A stretch of DNA of 64,000 nt from Pseudomonadota bacterium. GTDB lineage: Bacteria > Pseudomonadota > Gammaproteobacteria > Steroidobacterales > Steroidobacteraceae. The stretch's first letter is position 1; every line of letters begins with the position of its first letter. The stretch spans positions 1-64,000 of the forward strand of contig JAKAXA010000013.1 of NCBI GenBank assembly GCA_021816775.1. Direction: 5' to 3'. Shown piece by piece: positions 1-8,831 of the stretch. Made by a program: the position numbers and the translations under genes. Below the pieces are notes generated by a model, which was given only the letters and a program-made list of their open reading frames with translations, was not told the DNA's origin and did no database searches.

Positions 1-39
1 CGAGAATTTTTCCTTCTTACAATCGAACGACAGCCTCTC

Positions 40-420
40 TTGCTGCATCTCCCCGCGGATCTCGAAACTCTCCTGACGCACGCGGGGGACTGCGCGCTGG
101 TCGTTGGGGAGTCGGGCTCCATTCTGTTCGCCACCGATCCGGCCTGCCGCCTGCTCAAGTATGCGCCGGGTGCGCTCGACGGTCAGATTGTCGAGTCCCT
201 CATGCCCGAACGGTATCGCGTGGCGCACATCAGCCACCGCCTGCGCTTCACGGACGAACGCCGTATGCGGCCGATGGGAACAGGTCTCCCGCTGGTCGCT
301 CTCTGCAAGGACGGTTCCGAGGTGCCGGTGGACATCAGCTTGAATCCGGTTCAGCGTGGGCTGGTCACCCTCACTGTCGTCGGAATCCAGGTGCGAGAAT
401 CCGGTTCCTCCCTCAGATGA
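40..420 (+). CDS. PAS-domain protein (short, sensor fragment)
   Basis: ORF 126 aa; PAS-like sequence 'DCALVVGESGSILFATDPACRLLKYAPGALDGQIVESLMPERYRVAH...KDGSEVPVDISL'. Confidence 0.7.
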   Translation: MLHLPADLETLLTHAGDCALVVGESGSILFATDPACRLLKYAPGALDGQIVESLMPERYRVAHISHRLRFTDERRMRPMGTGLPLVALCKDGSEVPVDISLNPVQRGLVTLTVVGIQVRESGSSLR

Positions 421-542
421 ATACGATCCACCGTCGGCTGACGGTGACCTGGTAGCGGCCCGGACGCTTGAGGTCCGAGTGGCCAATCCCCTGGTCAGCG
501 GGAGCCGGGACACGAGCGGGCGCGATGAGGCAGAAGCACGGC

Positions 543-860
543 TTATCGCGACCCGCGATCCTTCTTCTCGCGCGCCGCTTTGATCTCCTCGCTCAATCTG
601 CGCAGGTCATCCAGCGTGCGCTTCCTCGGGCGGGGCTGACCGTCCGCCGCTAATGTGGATCTATTGTATGGATCATGCGGCGGCGCGGGATCCCGCAGGT
701 CGTTGCCGTCGCAGCTCAAATCCGAGCCGAGCGTCCTCAGACGCTGAGTATCGATGTCACGGTCGAATCCGCCGGTTTCGCCTTGCCACTCCCACGTGGC
801 ATTTCCCCGCTCATCGAATGCGACCCGCCCGGAAGGCTTGCGCGGTTTGTGGGTGCTCAT
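543..860 (-). CDS. Conserved hypothetical protein (starts MSTHKPRKPSGRVAFDERGNATWEWQ)
   Basis: Within ORF 543..944; the likely start at 860 overlaps the stop of a short upstream DsrE-like ORF (ATGA). Confidence 0.6.
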   Translation of the reverse strand: MSTHKPRKPSGRVAFDERGNATWEWQGETGGFDRDIDTQRLRTLGSDLSCDGNDLRDPAPPHDPYNRSTLAADGQPRPRKRTLDDLRRLSEEIKAAREKKDRGSR

Positions 861-991
861 ATTCCAACTCTTCTTGACAATAGGATAGTACCGTCGGGTC
901 TTGACTTCTGCAGCGCCACTGCCAAGCGCAGCGCGTTGTAACACCGCTCGGTTCCGTAGGGTGGGTCATTGAGGACGAACAAGACCTTCAT
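857..991 (-). pseudogene. Truncated DsrE/DsrF-like protein N-terminus (44 aa)
   Basis: Manual translation from ATG at 991: MKVLFVLNDPPYGTERCYNALRLAVALQKSRPDGTILLSRRVGI*; resembles the DsrE-family N-terminus and then ends early. Confidence 0.55.
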
Positions 992-1021
992 GGCAACCTC
1001 ATCGCACGCGCAGGAAGGAAT

Positions 1022-1270
1022 TCAGTCGCCCAGCACGCGTCGACGCTCCTCGAACTCCTCCTTGTTGAATTCCCCGCGCGCATACCGCTCCCTGAGAATG
1101 TCGAACGCAGTGCGCGCAGGAGGCGCGTGCCGTGGCGTCTCGAACGCGTGCCAGGAGCCGCCTAACCAGCGCACGAGCAGCACGATGGCTGAAATGAGCG
1201 CGGCTAGAACGAGGATCATGATCAGCGGACCGAAAATCATGCCGTACCACCCTGCGCCCCAGCCCATCAT
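1022..1270 (-). CDS. SHOCT-domain small membrane protein
   Basis: TM segment followed by C-terminal 'AFDILRERYARGEFNKEEFEERRRVL'. Confidence 0.8.
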   Translation of the reverse strand: MMGWGAGWYGMIFGPLIMILVLAALISAIVLLVRWLGGSWHAFETPRHAPPARTAFDILRERYARGEFNKEEFEERRRVLGD

Positions 1271-1463
1271 GGACGGGCCACAGGCCTAGCCTCTGGGCTC
1301 AAGGGGTTGCTGCGCCCAGAGCACATGTGGCGCAGCGGCGCCGCTGGATGCGGCCAGGAATGTCCACGTCGATGCCTTATTCATGTTCATCCTCCGTTCT
1401 CGAGCCGATCCGAGGGGTACGGGCCCGCGGGCACCTGTTGCGCGCATCGTGCCCGGCGAAGGG

Positions 1464-2136
1464 CTAAGCGGCTGTGGACGCTTCGACCGGCAACCCGGCG
1501 GCTTTCCATTCCGGATAACCCTCCTCGAGACGATACGCTTCGAGGCCTTTGGATCTCAGCACCGCGACCGCCTCGTAGGAGAGAACGCAATAGGGTCCCC
1601 GGCAATATGCAATCACCGCGTGGTCCTTCGGCAGACTTGCCAAGGCTGCGTCCAGCTCTGCGAGTGGAGCGTTGATCGCACCGGGCAGGTGGCCGTGCAA
1701 AAACTCATCGGCCGGGCGGACATCCAGCAGCGTCACCGATTCACTGCGCAGTCGCTCGATCAGCTCCTCCCGGGAGATCGGCTCAAGCGCATCGCGCGCG
1801 CGGAAATAGCTGTTCATGATCCGCTCGATCTCGGCAACGTTGCGCTCGCCGACCCGGCCGAGCGATCCAAGGAGGGCGACGACGTCGGAGTCCGAGATCA
1901 GGCTGTAGAGCATCCGCTTGCCCTCGCGGCGGGGCTCAGCCAAGCGCGCGCCGCAGGATCTGCAGGTGCCGCGAGGCATTGGCGAGCGAAAACCCGGTGC
2001 GCACAGCGAGTTCTTCGACGCTGCGCTCGCCCTGAGCGATCAGCTCGAGAAGCTCCAGTCGGTGCGGATGCGCGAGGGCCGCCGCGATATCGGCGAGGTG
2101 CCCATAAACGCGATGCTTGGGCGTATTGGTTGACAT
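1464..2136 (-). pseudogene. ArsR-family HTH + rhodanese regulator, frame-disrupted
   Basis: ORF 1936..2136 (ArsR HTH 'LAHPHRLELLELIAQGERSVEELAVRTGFSLANASRHLQILRRA') continues in another frame as ORF 1464..1979 ('LAEPRREGKRMLYSLISDSDVVALL...' then rhodanese 'VTLLDVRPADEFLHGHLPGAIN...VIAYCRGPYCVLSYEAV'). Confidence 0.75.
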
Positions 2137-2150
2137 GGCAGTGCCTTAAG

Positions 2151-2174
2151 TCAATCATTCCGCGAACTGATTGA
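2151..2174. promoter_or_regulatory. Inverted repeat TCAATCA-N10-TGATTGA between divergent ArsR-rhodanese and MBL genes (candidate operator)
   Basis: Perfect 7-bp arms at 2151-2157 and 2168-2174. Confidence 0.5.
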
Positions 2175-2204
2175 ATAAGCAAGCATCCAAGGCGAGGAAA
2201 TGTC

Positions 2205-2944
2205 ATGATCCTGCGTCAGTTCCTGCACAAAGATCCGATTGCCGTGTCTTACCTGCTGGGATGCGCAGGCAAAGGCGCCGCCGCGATCGTTGATCCGGTT
2301 TTTCCGATTGAGCCCTACCCGATGCCGCAAGGGTCGCCGGGACACCGATCCGGCTCGTGGTCGATACCGACATTCATGCCGATCACCGATCAGCCGGCCG
2401 GGAGCTGGCCGTTAGAGCGGGAGCGGATTACGCGCTGCATGCCTCGGCCGAGACCGGTTTCGCATTTCGCGGTCTGACGGACGGCGAGCGGATCGAACTC
2501 GGCAATGTGGCGCTCGATGTCCTTCATACCCCGGGGCACACGCCGGACCACCTCTGCCTGCTGGTCACCGACCGGACTCGGGCCCAGGAACCCTGGTGCG
2601 TGCTGACTGGGCACACGCTCATGGTAGGCGATGTAGGGCGCACCGAGCTCGCCTCCGATGCCGCGAGCGGTGCCCGGGCATTGTTCACGAGCCTCGAGCG
2701 GCTGAAGGCTCTGCCGGACCATATCGAAGTCTTGCCGGGCGCCGTGGCCGGCTCGGTGTGCGGCCGCGGCCTCTCGGGAAAGCCGATTTCCACGATCGGA
2801 TTTGAGCGGCGCCACAACGCCGCTTTCGGTATTGCTGAAGCGGGGCAGTTCGCCGCGTTCATGCTCGAGAACATACCGCCGGCACCCCCTGAAGCGATGG
2901 AGCTACGCGCCGGGAACGCCGGGCTGCCGGGCGCGCCCGCATGA
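2205..2944 (+). pseudogene. MBL-fold metallo-hydrolase (persulfide dioxygenase / Blh-like), frame-disrupted
   Basis: N-terminus in ORF 2205 ('MILRQFLHKDPIAVSYLLGCAGKGAAAIVDPVFPIEPY') and remainder in ORF 2357 ('VVDTDIHADHRSAGRELA...HTPGHTPDHLCLLV'); reading 'DAARVAGTPIRLVVDTDIHADH' requires a 1-nt correction near 2320. Confidence 0.75.
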
Positions 2945-4212
2945 GGGCAGAGGCGAGCGGTGCCGGCGCAATGGCAGCGCATCCGCGTGGCATTGCGGCC
3001 AACCGGAGTCAGTTCAGCCTGCAGATGCTGCAGGTGTTCTTCGTCGGCTTGATCATCGCCATGGATCGCGCCGTTCTGCCGGCGGTCGCGCGGGATTTCG
3101 GAGTGGCGCGCGGCGCGTTTCTCTTCCTCGCGAGCTTCGTGCTCTCCTTCGGCCTGGTCAAGGGCGCCCTCAATCTCCTCGCCGGCGGGCTCGCGGACCG
3201 CTTCGGTCGCAAGCCCGTGTTGCTTGCCGGATGGCTGGCCGCCATTCCGATTCCGTTGCTGATCTACGTCGCGCCGAACTGGTGGTGGATCGTTGCCGCC
3301 AACGTGTTTCTCGGCGTCAGTCAGGGATTCACCTGGACGATGACAGTCACCAGCCAAATCGACCTCGCGAGCAGCCATCAGCGCGGACTCGCGGTCGGGA
3401 TCAACGAGGCGACCGGGTATGTTGCTGTGGGGTTCGCGGGTCTCGGGGCGGCGTTTCTCGCTGAGCACATCGGTGCCCGACCGGCGTTGCTGCTGTTTGG
3501 CCTCGCCACGATCGGTGCGGCGCTTGCGACGCTCGTGCGAGTGCGTGACACCCTTGCGTGGGTCCATGCGGAACACGCCGAGATGCACGGAGCTCGGTTG
3601 GCCGGTGATGCGCCGAGTCTTGGCGCGACCTTCCTCCGACTTTCCTTTCGCGACCGAGCGGGAAGCGCGCTGTGCCAGGGCGGCGTCGTCAACAAGATCG
3701 CCGATACCCTGGTGTGGGTGATGTTCCCGCTGTACTTCAAGGCGCACGGCGCGGGACTGCTGGAGATCGGATGGTTGACGGGGGTGTACGCGGTGATCTG
3801 GGGGCTCTCTCAGCTCTGGACCGGGCACCTAGCCGATCGTATCGGCCGCAAGCGGCCGGTGGTCGCGGGGTTCTTTCTGCTGGCCGGGGGGATCGTCTTG
3901 ACTGCGCTTGGGCAAGGGGAGGGACTTTGGTTGCCCGCCGCCGCAATCATGGGCGTCGGGATGGCTCTCCTATATTCGAACCTGATCGCCGCAATGTCCG
4001 ACCGGGCGCCGCCCCTCATTCGCGGCAAAGCCCTGGGCACGTACCGCTACTGGCGCGATACAGGCTACGCCATTGGCGCGCTGCTTCTGGGGTCGATCGC
4101 GCAGCTCGCCCACGCAGCGTTGCCGGCGTTTTGGATCACCGCGGCACTCGTGGGCGCCTCTGGCCTGTGGATTGCTCTCGCAGTGGAAGACAGCGGCAGG
4201 ATGGTAAGCTAA
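2941..4212 (+). CDS. MFS transporter
   Basis: 423 aa polytopic; 'LADRFGRKPVLLAG' and 'LADRIGRKRPVVAG' MFS loop motifs. Confidence 0.85.
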   Translation: MRAEASGAGAMAAHPRGIAANRSQFSLQMLQVFFVGLIIAMDRAVLPAVARDFGVARGAFLFLASFVLSFGLVKGALNLLAGGLADRFGRKPVLLAGWLAAIPIPLLIYVAPNWWWIVAANVFLGVSQGFTWTMTVTSQIDLASSHQRGLAVGINEATGYVAVGFAGLGAAFLAEHIGARPALLLFGLATIGAALATLVRVRDTLAWVHAEHAEMHGARLAGDAPSLGATFLRLSFRDRAGSALCQGGVVNKIADTLVWVMFPLYFKAHGAGLLEIGWLTGVYAVIWGLSQLWTGHLADRIGRKRPVVAGFFLLAGGIVLTALGQGEGLWLPAAAIMGVGMALLYSNLIAAMSDRAPPLIRGKALGTYRYWRDTGYAIGALLLGSIAQLAHAALPAFWITAALVGASGLWIALAVEDSGRMVS

Positions 4213-4688
4213 CCAACAGAAACAGAGGCCGCGGCAAGGTGCAGTGCCACGACGACAGTAGTCGGCAAACTCTATTCCTGGCCCACAAGCGAGCCCTTGC
4301 CGTTGCCGAAGAGTTCCAGCGACGGTTCGACGCCACGGTCAAGGCGACGAGGCAGGGAGGGAGGGCCAGTTCGACGTGGAGATCAATGGCGTGCTCGTGG
4401 AATCGCGCGGTCAGAGCTACCGGGAACAAATGAGGCCCGTTCTGCCACCCAAGACCGCGACAACGATTGCCGTGATCGAGCGGCGGCGCGCAGCCTCGCA
4501 ACTCAAGCAAATAGCGACAGCAACGCGCCGAGTGCTGCGCCGGCGAGGACTGATTACCGCGCCCGAGCGGGACGCTGCGTGCGCACCAGCGAATGAGCAA
4601 TCAGCCGAGCGGCCCCAGAGCGCTACCGACGCGAAAGCCATCTGCCAGGGACACGGCACCTCTGTCGGTACTGCACCCGCAGGCGCGG

Positions 4689-4997
4689 CTACGCCGGGAT
4701 GCCGTAGGTGATGCGTCCGAGCAGATCTTCGACGCGTTCAGCGCCGTCGGGGGTCTGCGCTACAAGAATGGGCCTCTCGCCCTGCAGCTCCCAATGCGGG
4801 GTCGTGAGAAACCGCGCGGCATCCTCCGCGAAAAGCTCAATAGCTTGAGCGCAGACTTTGGCGAGATGGGGCGGCAAATCAGACGAAGGCGCATTGAGCA
4901 ATCTCGTCAGGCGAGTCAGCAGCTCGCCATCGCGTTCCCGCGCCACAGTCAGCTCCGCGAGGATCGCAGCGAGACTGGTGCATTCTTCGAGAGACAT
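4689..4997 (-). CDS. MbcA/ParS/Xre antitoxin C-terminal-domain-like protein (DUF2384-like)
   Basis: C-terminus 'FLTTPHWELQGERPILVAQTPDGAERVEDLLGRITYGIPA' resembles the DUF2384 toxin-binding domain. Confidence 0.55.
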   Translation of the reverse strand: MSLEECTSLAAILAELTVARERDGELLTRLTRLLNAPSSDLPPHLAKVCAQAIELFAEDAARFLTTPHWELQGERPILVAQTPDGAERVEDLLGRITYGIPA

Positions 4998-5230
4998 CGC
5001 CCCATCCTGACCGGAGTGTACCGAGGATCATAGCGCATCTGAGGCAGCTTTTTTAATGACTCATACACCCCCAACCCATGGTCGGAAACCGCGTGGCACC
5101 GCGCCGCGGATCACTGCGCGAGTTTGCCTTTTGAACCGAGCCGACTTGGGCTTCCGGGCAACGCACGCGATGGGCCCGAGGGGGACAGTGGGCATACATT
5201 GATCGATACGGGTTTTGGCGCTGGACCGGC

Positions 5231-6293
5231 TCATCGGGGCGGCCGTTCGAGCGGATGCGGCTGCAAAAGACCCTCGGCAGGGTGATCCTCGAACGGCTCC
5301 TCACTCCGCACGTAGGCGCAGCACATCGAGCGACTTGTGCCGTGATTGATCGGCCAGCGTGAAGATGCTGGCGCGTGCGAGGACCGCCGATGTCAGGAAG
5401 CCGCTTCTCAGACTCTGGCCGGAGTAGCGCTCGGCATCCAGACCCACTTTCGCCGCGAGGCGCTTCACGATGAGCGCGACGCTCTGGGCAGTGAGGCGCG
5501 ATCGTCCCACCCGGTCGCCGCGGTGGAGGCGCCGGAAGAGCGGGCCGGTTGCGATGCCCGCGAGGACCTGCCAGTCGAGCACGGCCTGAACGGGACAGTA
5601 GGGCGAGTTGGGTACGCGCGGGATGGCGATAACCGCTCCCTCGCCCTCCTGGTCAGTCTTGGAGCTCGCAATCAGCACAGCGAGGCCTTGCGGGCGCACG
5701 CTGAGATCCTCGACATCGAGCGCGACGAGCTCCGAGCGCCGTAGCGCACCGGCAAAGCCCAGGAGCAGCAGCGCGCGATCGCGCAAACCCTTCATCGTCT
5801 GCGGTTCGGCAGCGTCCACCGTCCGTTTCACCTCCTCATCGATCGCAGGGGCCTTCTGCGCCGGTGGGCGCTTCCAAGCGCGGCGGATCCCGCGCAGGAC
5901 CTCTGCGACCTCGATCGCATCGTGGCGCGAGAGGTGGTGTGCCCCGATGTGCATCAGGCGAATCGCTGCCAGGCGCCGTCCGAGCGTCGAGGGGGCGCGA
6001 CCGAGTTTGGCTTCGGCCGACAAGTAAAGCGCCACCGTGTGGGCGGTGGCGGGGAGCGGAACGAGTTTGAGGGGCCGGCACCAGGCTTCAAATGCTCGCC
6101 AGTCAGCTTCATAAGCGCGCCAGGTAGCGGCGGCGCGGCTGCTTCGGACGTAGGCGGCGCCGGCTTCGCGGGCCTCCTCGAGCGAGAGGATAGGGAGCGT
6201 ATGCCGCGCGGCGCGGCGAGATGCATGGGCGCGCGGATCGGTGTGCTGCCTTATCGGCGTGCTGTCGGTCGCTTGATCGAGTCGTGTGGCCAC
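5231..6293 (-). pseudogene. Tyrosine recombinase/integrase, frame-disrupted at C-terminus
   Basis: ORF 5301..6293; 'LRDRALLLLGFAGALRRSELVAL', 'SLRSGFLTSA', 'SRHKSLDVLR'; catalytic-Tyr segment 'YVRSEEPFEDHPAEGLLQPHPLERPPR*' lies in the next frame (to 5231). Confidence 0.75.
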
Positions 6294-6806
6294 GAGGTCG
6301 TGCGAGGCACGGGATTCGGTGAAAGGAACGGGCGACTGAGCCCGTCCGTGTTACGTATTCGCGATCGATCAGTGGCCTGAGTGGTCAGCCGTGTCCTCCA
6401 TGTCTCGAATGCAAAATTCTTGCACCATGGCACGAGGAAGGGCAAGCTCATAAGTTGGATTAGAATCCGTGAAGCAGCCGTCCCCCCTTGCAACAGGTAC
6501 ACCGGCGTGGCGCCGGAGGAGGTCAACAACACACGCACCAACCGAATGCTTGAGCTGAACATTCCTGGTTCGGGGAAGAGGTGCAGCGGACCCGTACGGT
6601 GAGGCGTCCGGGCCCGCCGCGGCGACAGAGTCGTTCTTCGGCGCATCTGTGGTCGCCCGTAGTATTTGCGCCTCCCTGATTCCGCGTCAAGAATCGGGCA
6701 GGTCCCCGAGGGTGCAATATTGCCCGCCGGAGCGTCGGATTCCCTCCCGCGTCTCGGGCGGCCGATTGGGGTTGCGCGTCCTGTGCGCTGCCTCGAAGGG
6801 GATCTT

Positions 6807-8831
6807 ATGCAATCGAGTAACTCCCGCGCTCGGCGCCCGGCTGCGAACGACGGCGCAGCACGCGTACCAACTCCGGATCCGAACGCAGACACGGACGCAG
6901 CATCCCCGCCGGGCTCGGCGCATCCGGATGACATTCCGTACTCGCCGGGAGCGCGCCTTAGACTCGGGCCCATTCCGGTGCAGCTCGTGCACGCGCTCTC
7001 GCTCGAGCGGCTGCTGGTCAGGGACCTTCAGACAGGCGAGACGCGCATCGTCGCGCGCGCCGCGGTAGGAGCGATCGAATCAAGCTCCGCGGAGCCGGAT
7101 CCGCCCCGTGCCGCGGGCACAAATGTCAACGACGAACAGGTGGCTCGGCTAACCGCGCGTGAAGAAATGCTAAAGCCCTACCTCGGTGGACGCGCGCTGA
7201 CTCGCAAAGAGGCACGACGCTTGGGCAATGCCTTGGGTGTTTCTGCTCGCACGGTGTGCCGGTGGCTGCAGCGCTACCGACACGCTGGCGACATCACGGG
7301 GTTGATGCCGAGACCTCGGGGCGTGCAGTCGGGGCAACGCACGCTCGATCCGGCCGTGGACGCCATCATTCGCTTCGCCGTCGCAGGGAAGCTCAGGAGC
7401 ACCGGGAACTGCTCGGTTCGCTCGGTGTATGAGGCGATTCGCGGCGACTGCGAGGCCATCGGCAAACCGGTGCCCGCACGCGCGACGGTCCTCAGTCGGG
7501 TCAAAGCGCTCAAGGCGGATCCGCAGTGTCTGCCTCCTGAGGTTGCCCAAGAGGTGCGCAGCCGGCGGCGCTTGGTGCGCGGTTCCGCTGAAGCCCCTCA
7601 CGCGCTCTCCCGAGTGGAAATTGATCATACGCTCGTCGACACACATATCGTTGACGCTCGGGATCGCGAGCCTTTGGGGCGCCCCTGGCTCACAATTGCG
7701 ATGGATGTCTGCACGCGCGTCATCATGGGTTTTGTGCTCACCCTCGAGGCGCCGAGCCGACTGAGTGTGGCGCTGTGCCTGCGGCAAGCCATTTACCCGA
7801 AGGAGCAGTGGCTCGAGAGAGTCGGCGCGAAAGGGCCTTGGCCGGTATACGGCCGTCCGCGCTTGATCTACACGGACAATGGGGGCGAGTTCCGCTCGCC
7901 GTCGTTTCGGATGGGCTGCAAGCGCCAGCACATCGAGAACGGCTATCGGCCCGTTCGCACGCCGCGATTCGGCGGCAGCATCGAGCGCCTGATCGGAACG
8001 TTCATGCGACGCATGCGTCTCATTCCGGGCAACACGTTCAACGAAATTCTCGGCAAGCGCAGTCCGTTTCCGGCGCAGGAGGCAGTTCTAACTCTCGAGG
8101 ACCTCGAGCGCTGGTTCGCCCACGAGATCACCGCCTATCACCACGAACGCCATCGCACCCTCGGCATGACGCCTCTTGCCGCCTGGGAAGCCGCGTGGCG
8201 TACGCCGCACGGGATGGTGGTGCCCCCACACCCAGCCGACCCGCACACGCTCTTCACCGACCTCCTGCCGCATGCGCTGCGGGCGATCAAGCCGGTCGGC
8301 ATCGACTGGCACTGCCTGCGCTATCGCAGCGATGCCGTGGCGCCGTATGTCGATCCCGACACCAAGCGCGTGATTCGCTTCGATCCGCGCGACATTTCCT
8401 CCGTATGGCTCGAGTTACCCGGGGGAGGACACCTGCAGGTGCCCTGGGTGAATGCCGCTTGGCCGCGCCTCTCGCTCTGGGAGTGGAACGAGATTCGCAC
8501 GCGCGATCGGCGGCGCGCCAAGGGCGCTGACCCGGAACTCGTCCGGCAGTGTCTCGCGGAGAACGATGCGCTGATTGCCGAGCAAGCTGCCCAAGGACAG
8601 TTGCGGGCGCGCCGCCGCCGCGCCCGCGCAGCGCGCTGGCACTCGGAGGAAGCGAACCAGGAGGCTGCACCGGCACTTGAACCCCCTGCGCACCATCCGC
8701 AGCGCAAGCCGGGCAAACGCGGACGAAAAGCGCTGCGTCAAATGCTTCCATTGCCGCCGCTGCCGCGCACCCAACTCGAAGTGACCCGAACCTCGGTGGA
8801 AAGTGCCGTGCCGTTTGAAGTGTTGGAGTAG
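6807..8831 (+). CDS. tniA: TniA-like DDE transposase (Tn7/Tn402/Tn5053 group)
   Basis: HTH region 'GNALGVSARTVCRWLQRYR' plus rve core 'SRVEIDHTLVD...RLIYTDNGGEF...GSIERLIGTF' (DDE). Confidence 0.85.
   Translation: MQSSNSRARRPAANDGAARVPTPDPNADTDAASPPGSAHPDDIPYSPGARLRLGPIPVQLVHALSLERLLVRDLQTGETRIVARAAVGAIESSSAEPDPPRAAGTNVNDEQVARLTAREEMLKPYLGGRALTRKEARRLGNALGVSARTVCRWLQRYRHAGDITGLMPRPRGVQSGQRTLDPAVDAIIRFAVAGKLRSTGNCSVRSVYEAIRGDCEAIGKPVPARATVLSRVKALKADPQCLPPEVAQEVRSRRRLVRGSAEAPHALSRVEIDHTLVDTHIVDARDREPLGRPWLTIAMDVCTRVIMGFVLTLEAPSRLSVALCLRQAIYPKEQWLERVGAKGPWPVYGRPRLIYTDNGGEFRSPSFRMGCKRQHIENGYRPVRTPRFGGSIERLIGTFMRRMRLIPGNTFNEILGKRSPFPAQEAVLTLEDLERWFAHEITAYHHERHRTLGMTPLAAWEAAWRTPHGMVVPPHPADPHTLFTDLLPHALRAIKPVGIDWHCLRYRSDAVAPYVDPDTKRVIRFDPRDISSVWLELPGGGHLQVPWVNAAWPRLSLWEWNEIRTRDRRRAKGADPELVRQCLAENDALIAEQAAQGQLRARRRRARAARWHSEEANQEAAPALEPPAHHPQRKPGKRGRKALRQMLPLPPLPRTQLEVTRTSVESAVPFEVLE

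Noticed and set aside
2524-3828. 434-aa minus-strand ORF over MBL/MFS genes
   Set aside because: Antisense shadow of well-supported MFS transporter and MBL genes.
6300-6800. Left transposon end upstream of tniA matching the GGTGACA array
   Set aside because: No TGTCACC/GGTGACA repeat found there or at 4200-5300; only short unrelated palindromes (e.g. TGCAAAATTCTTGCA). Left boundary left undefined.
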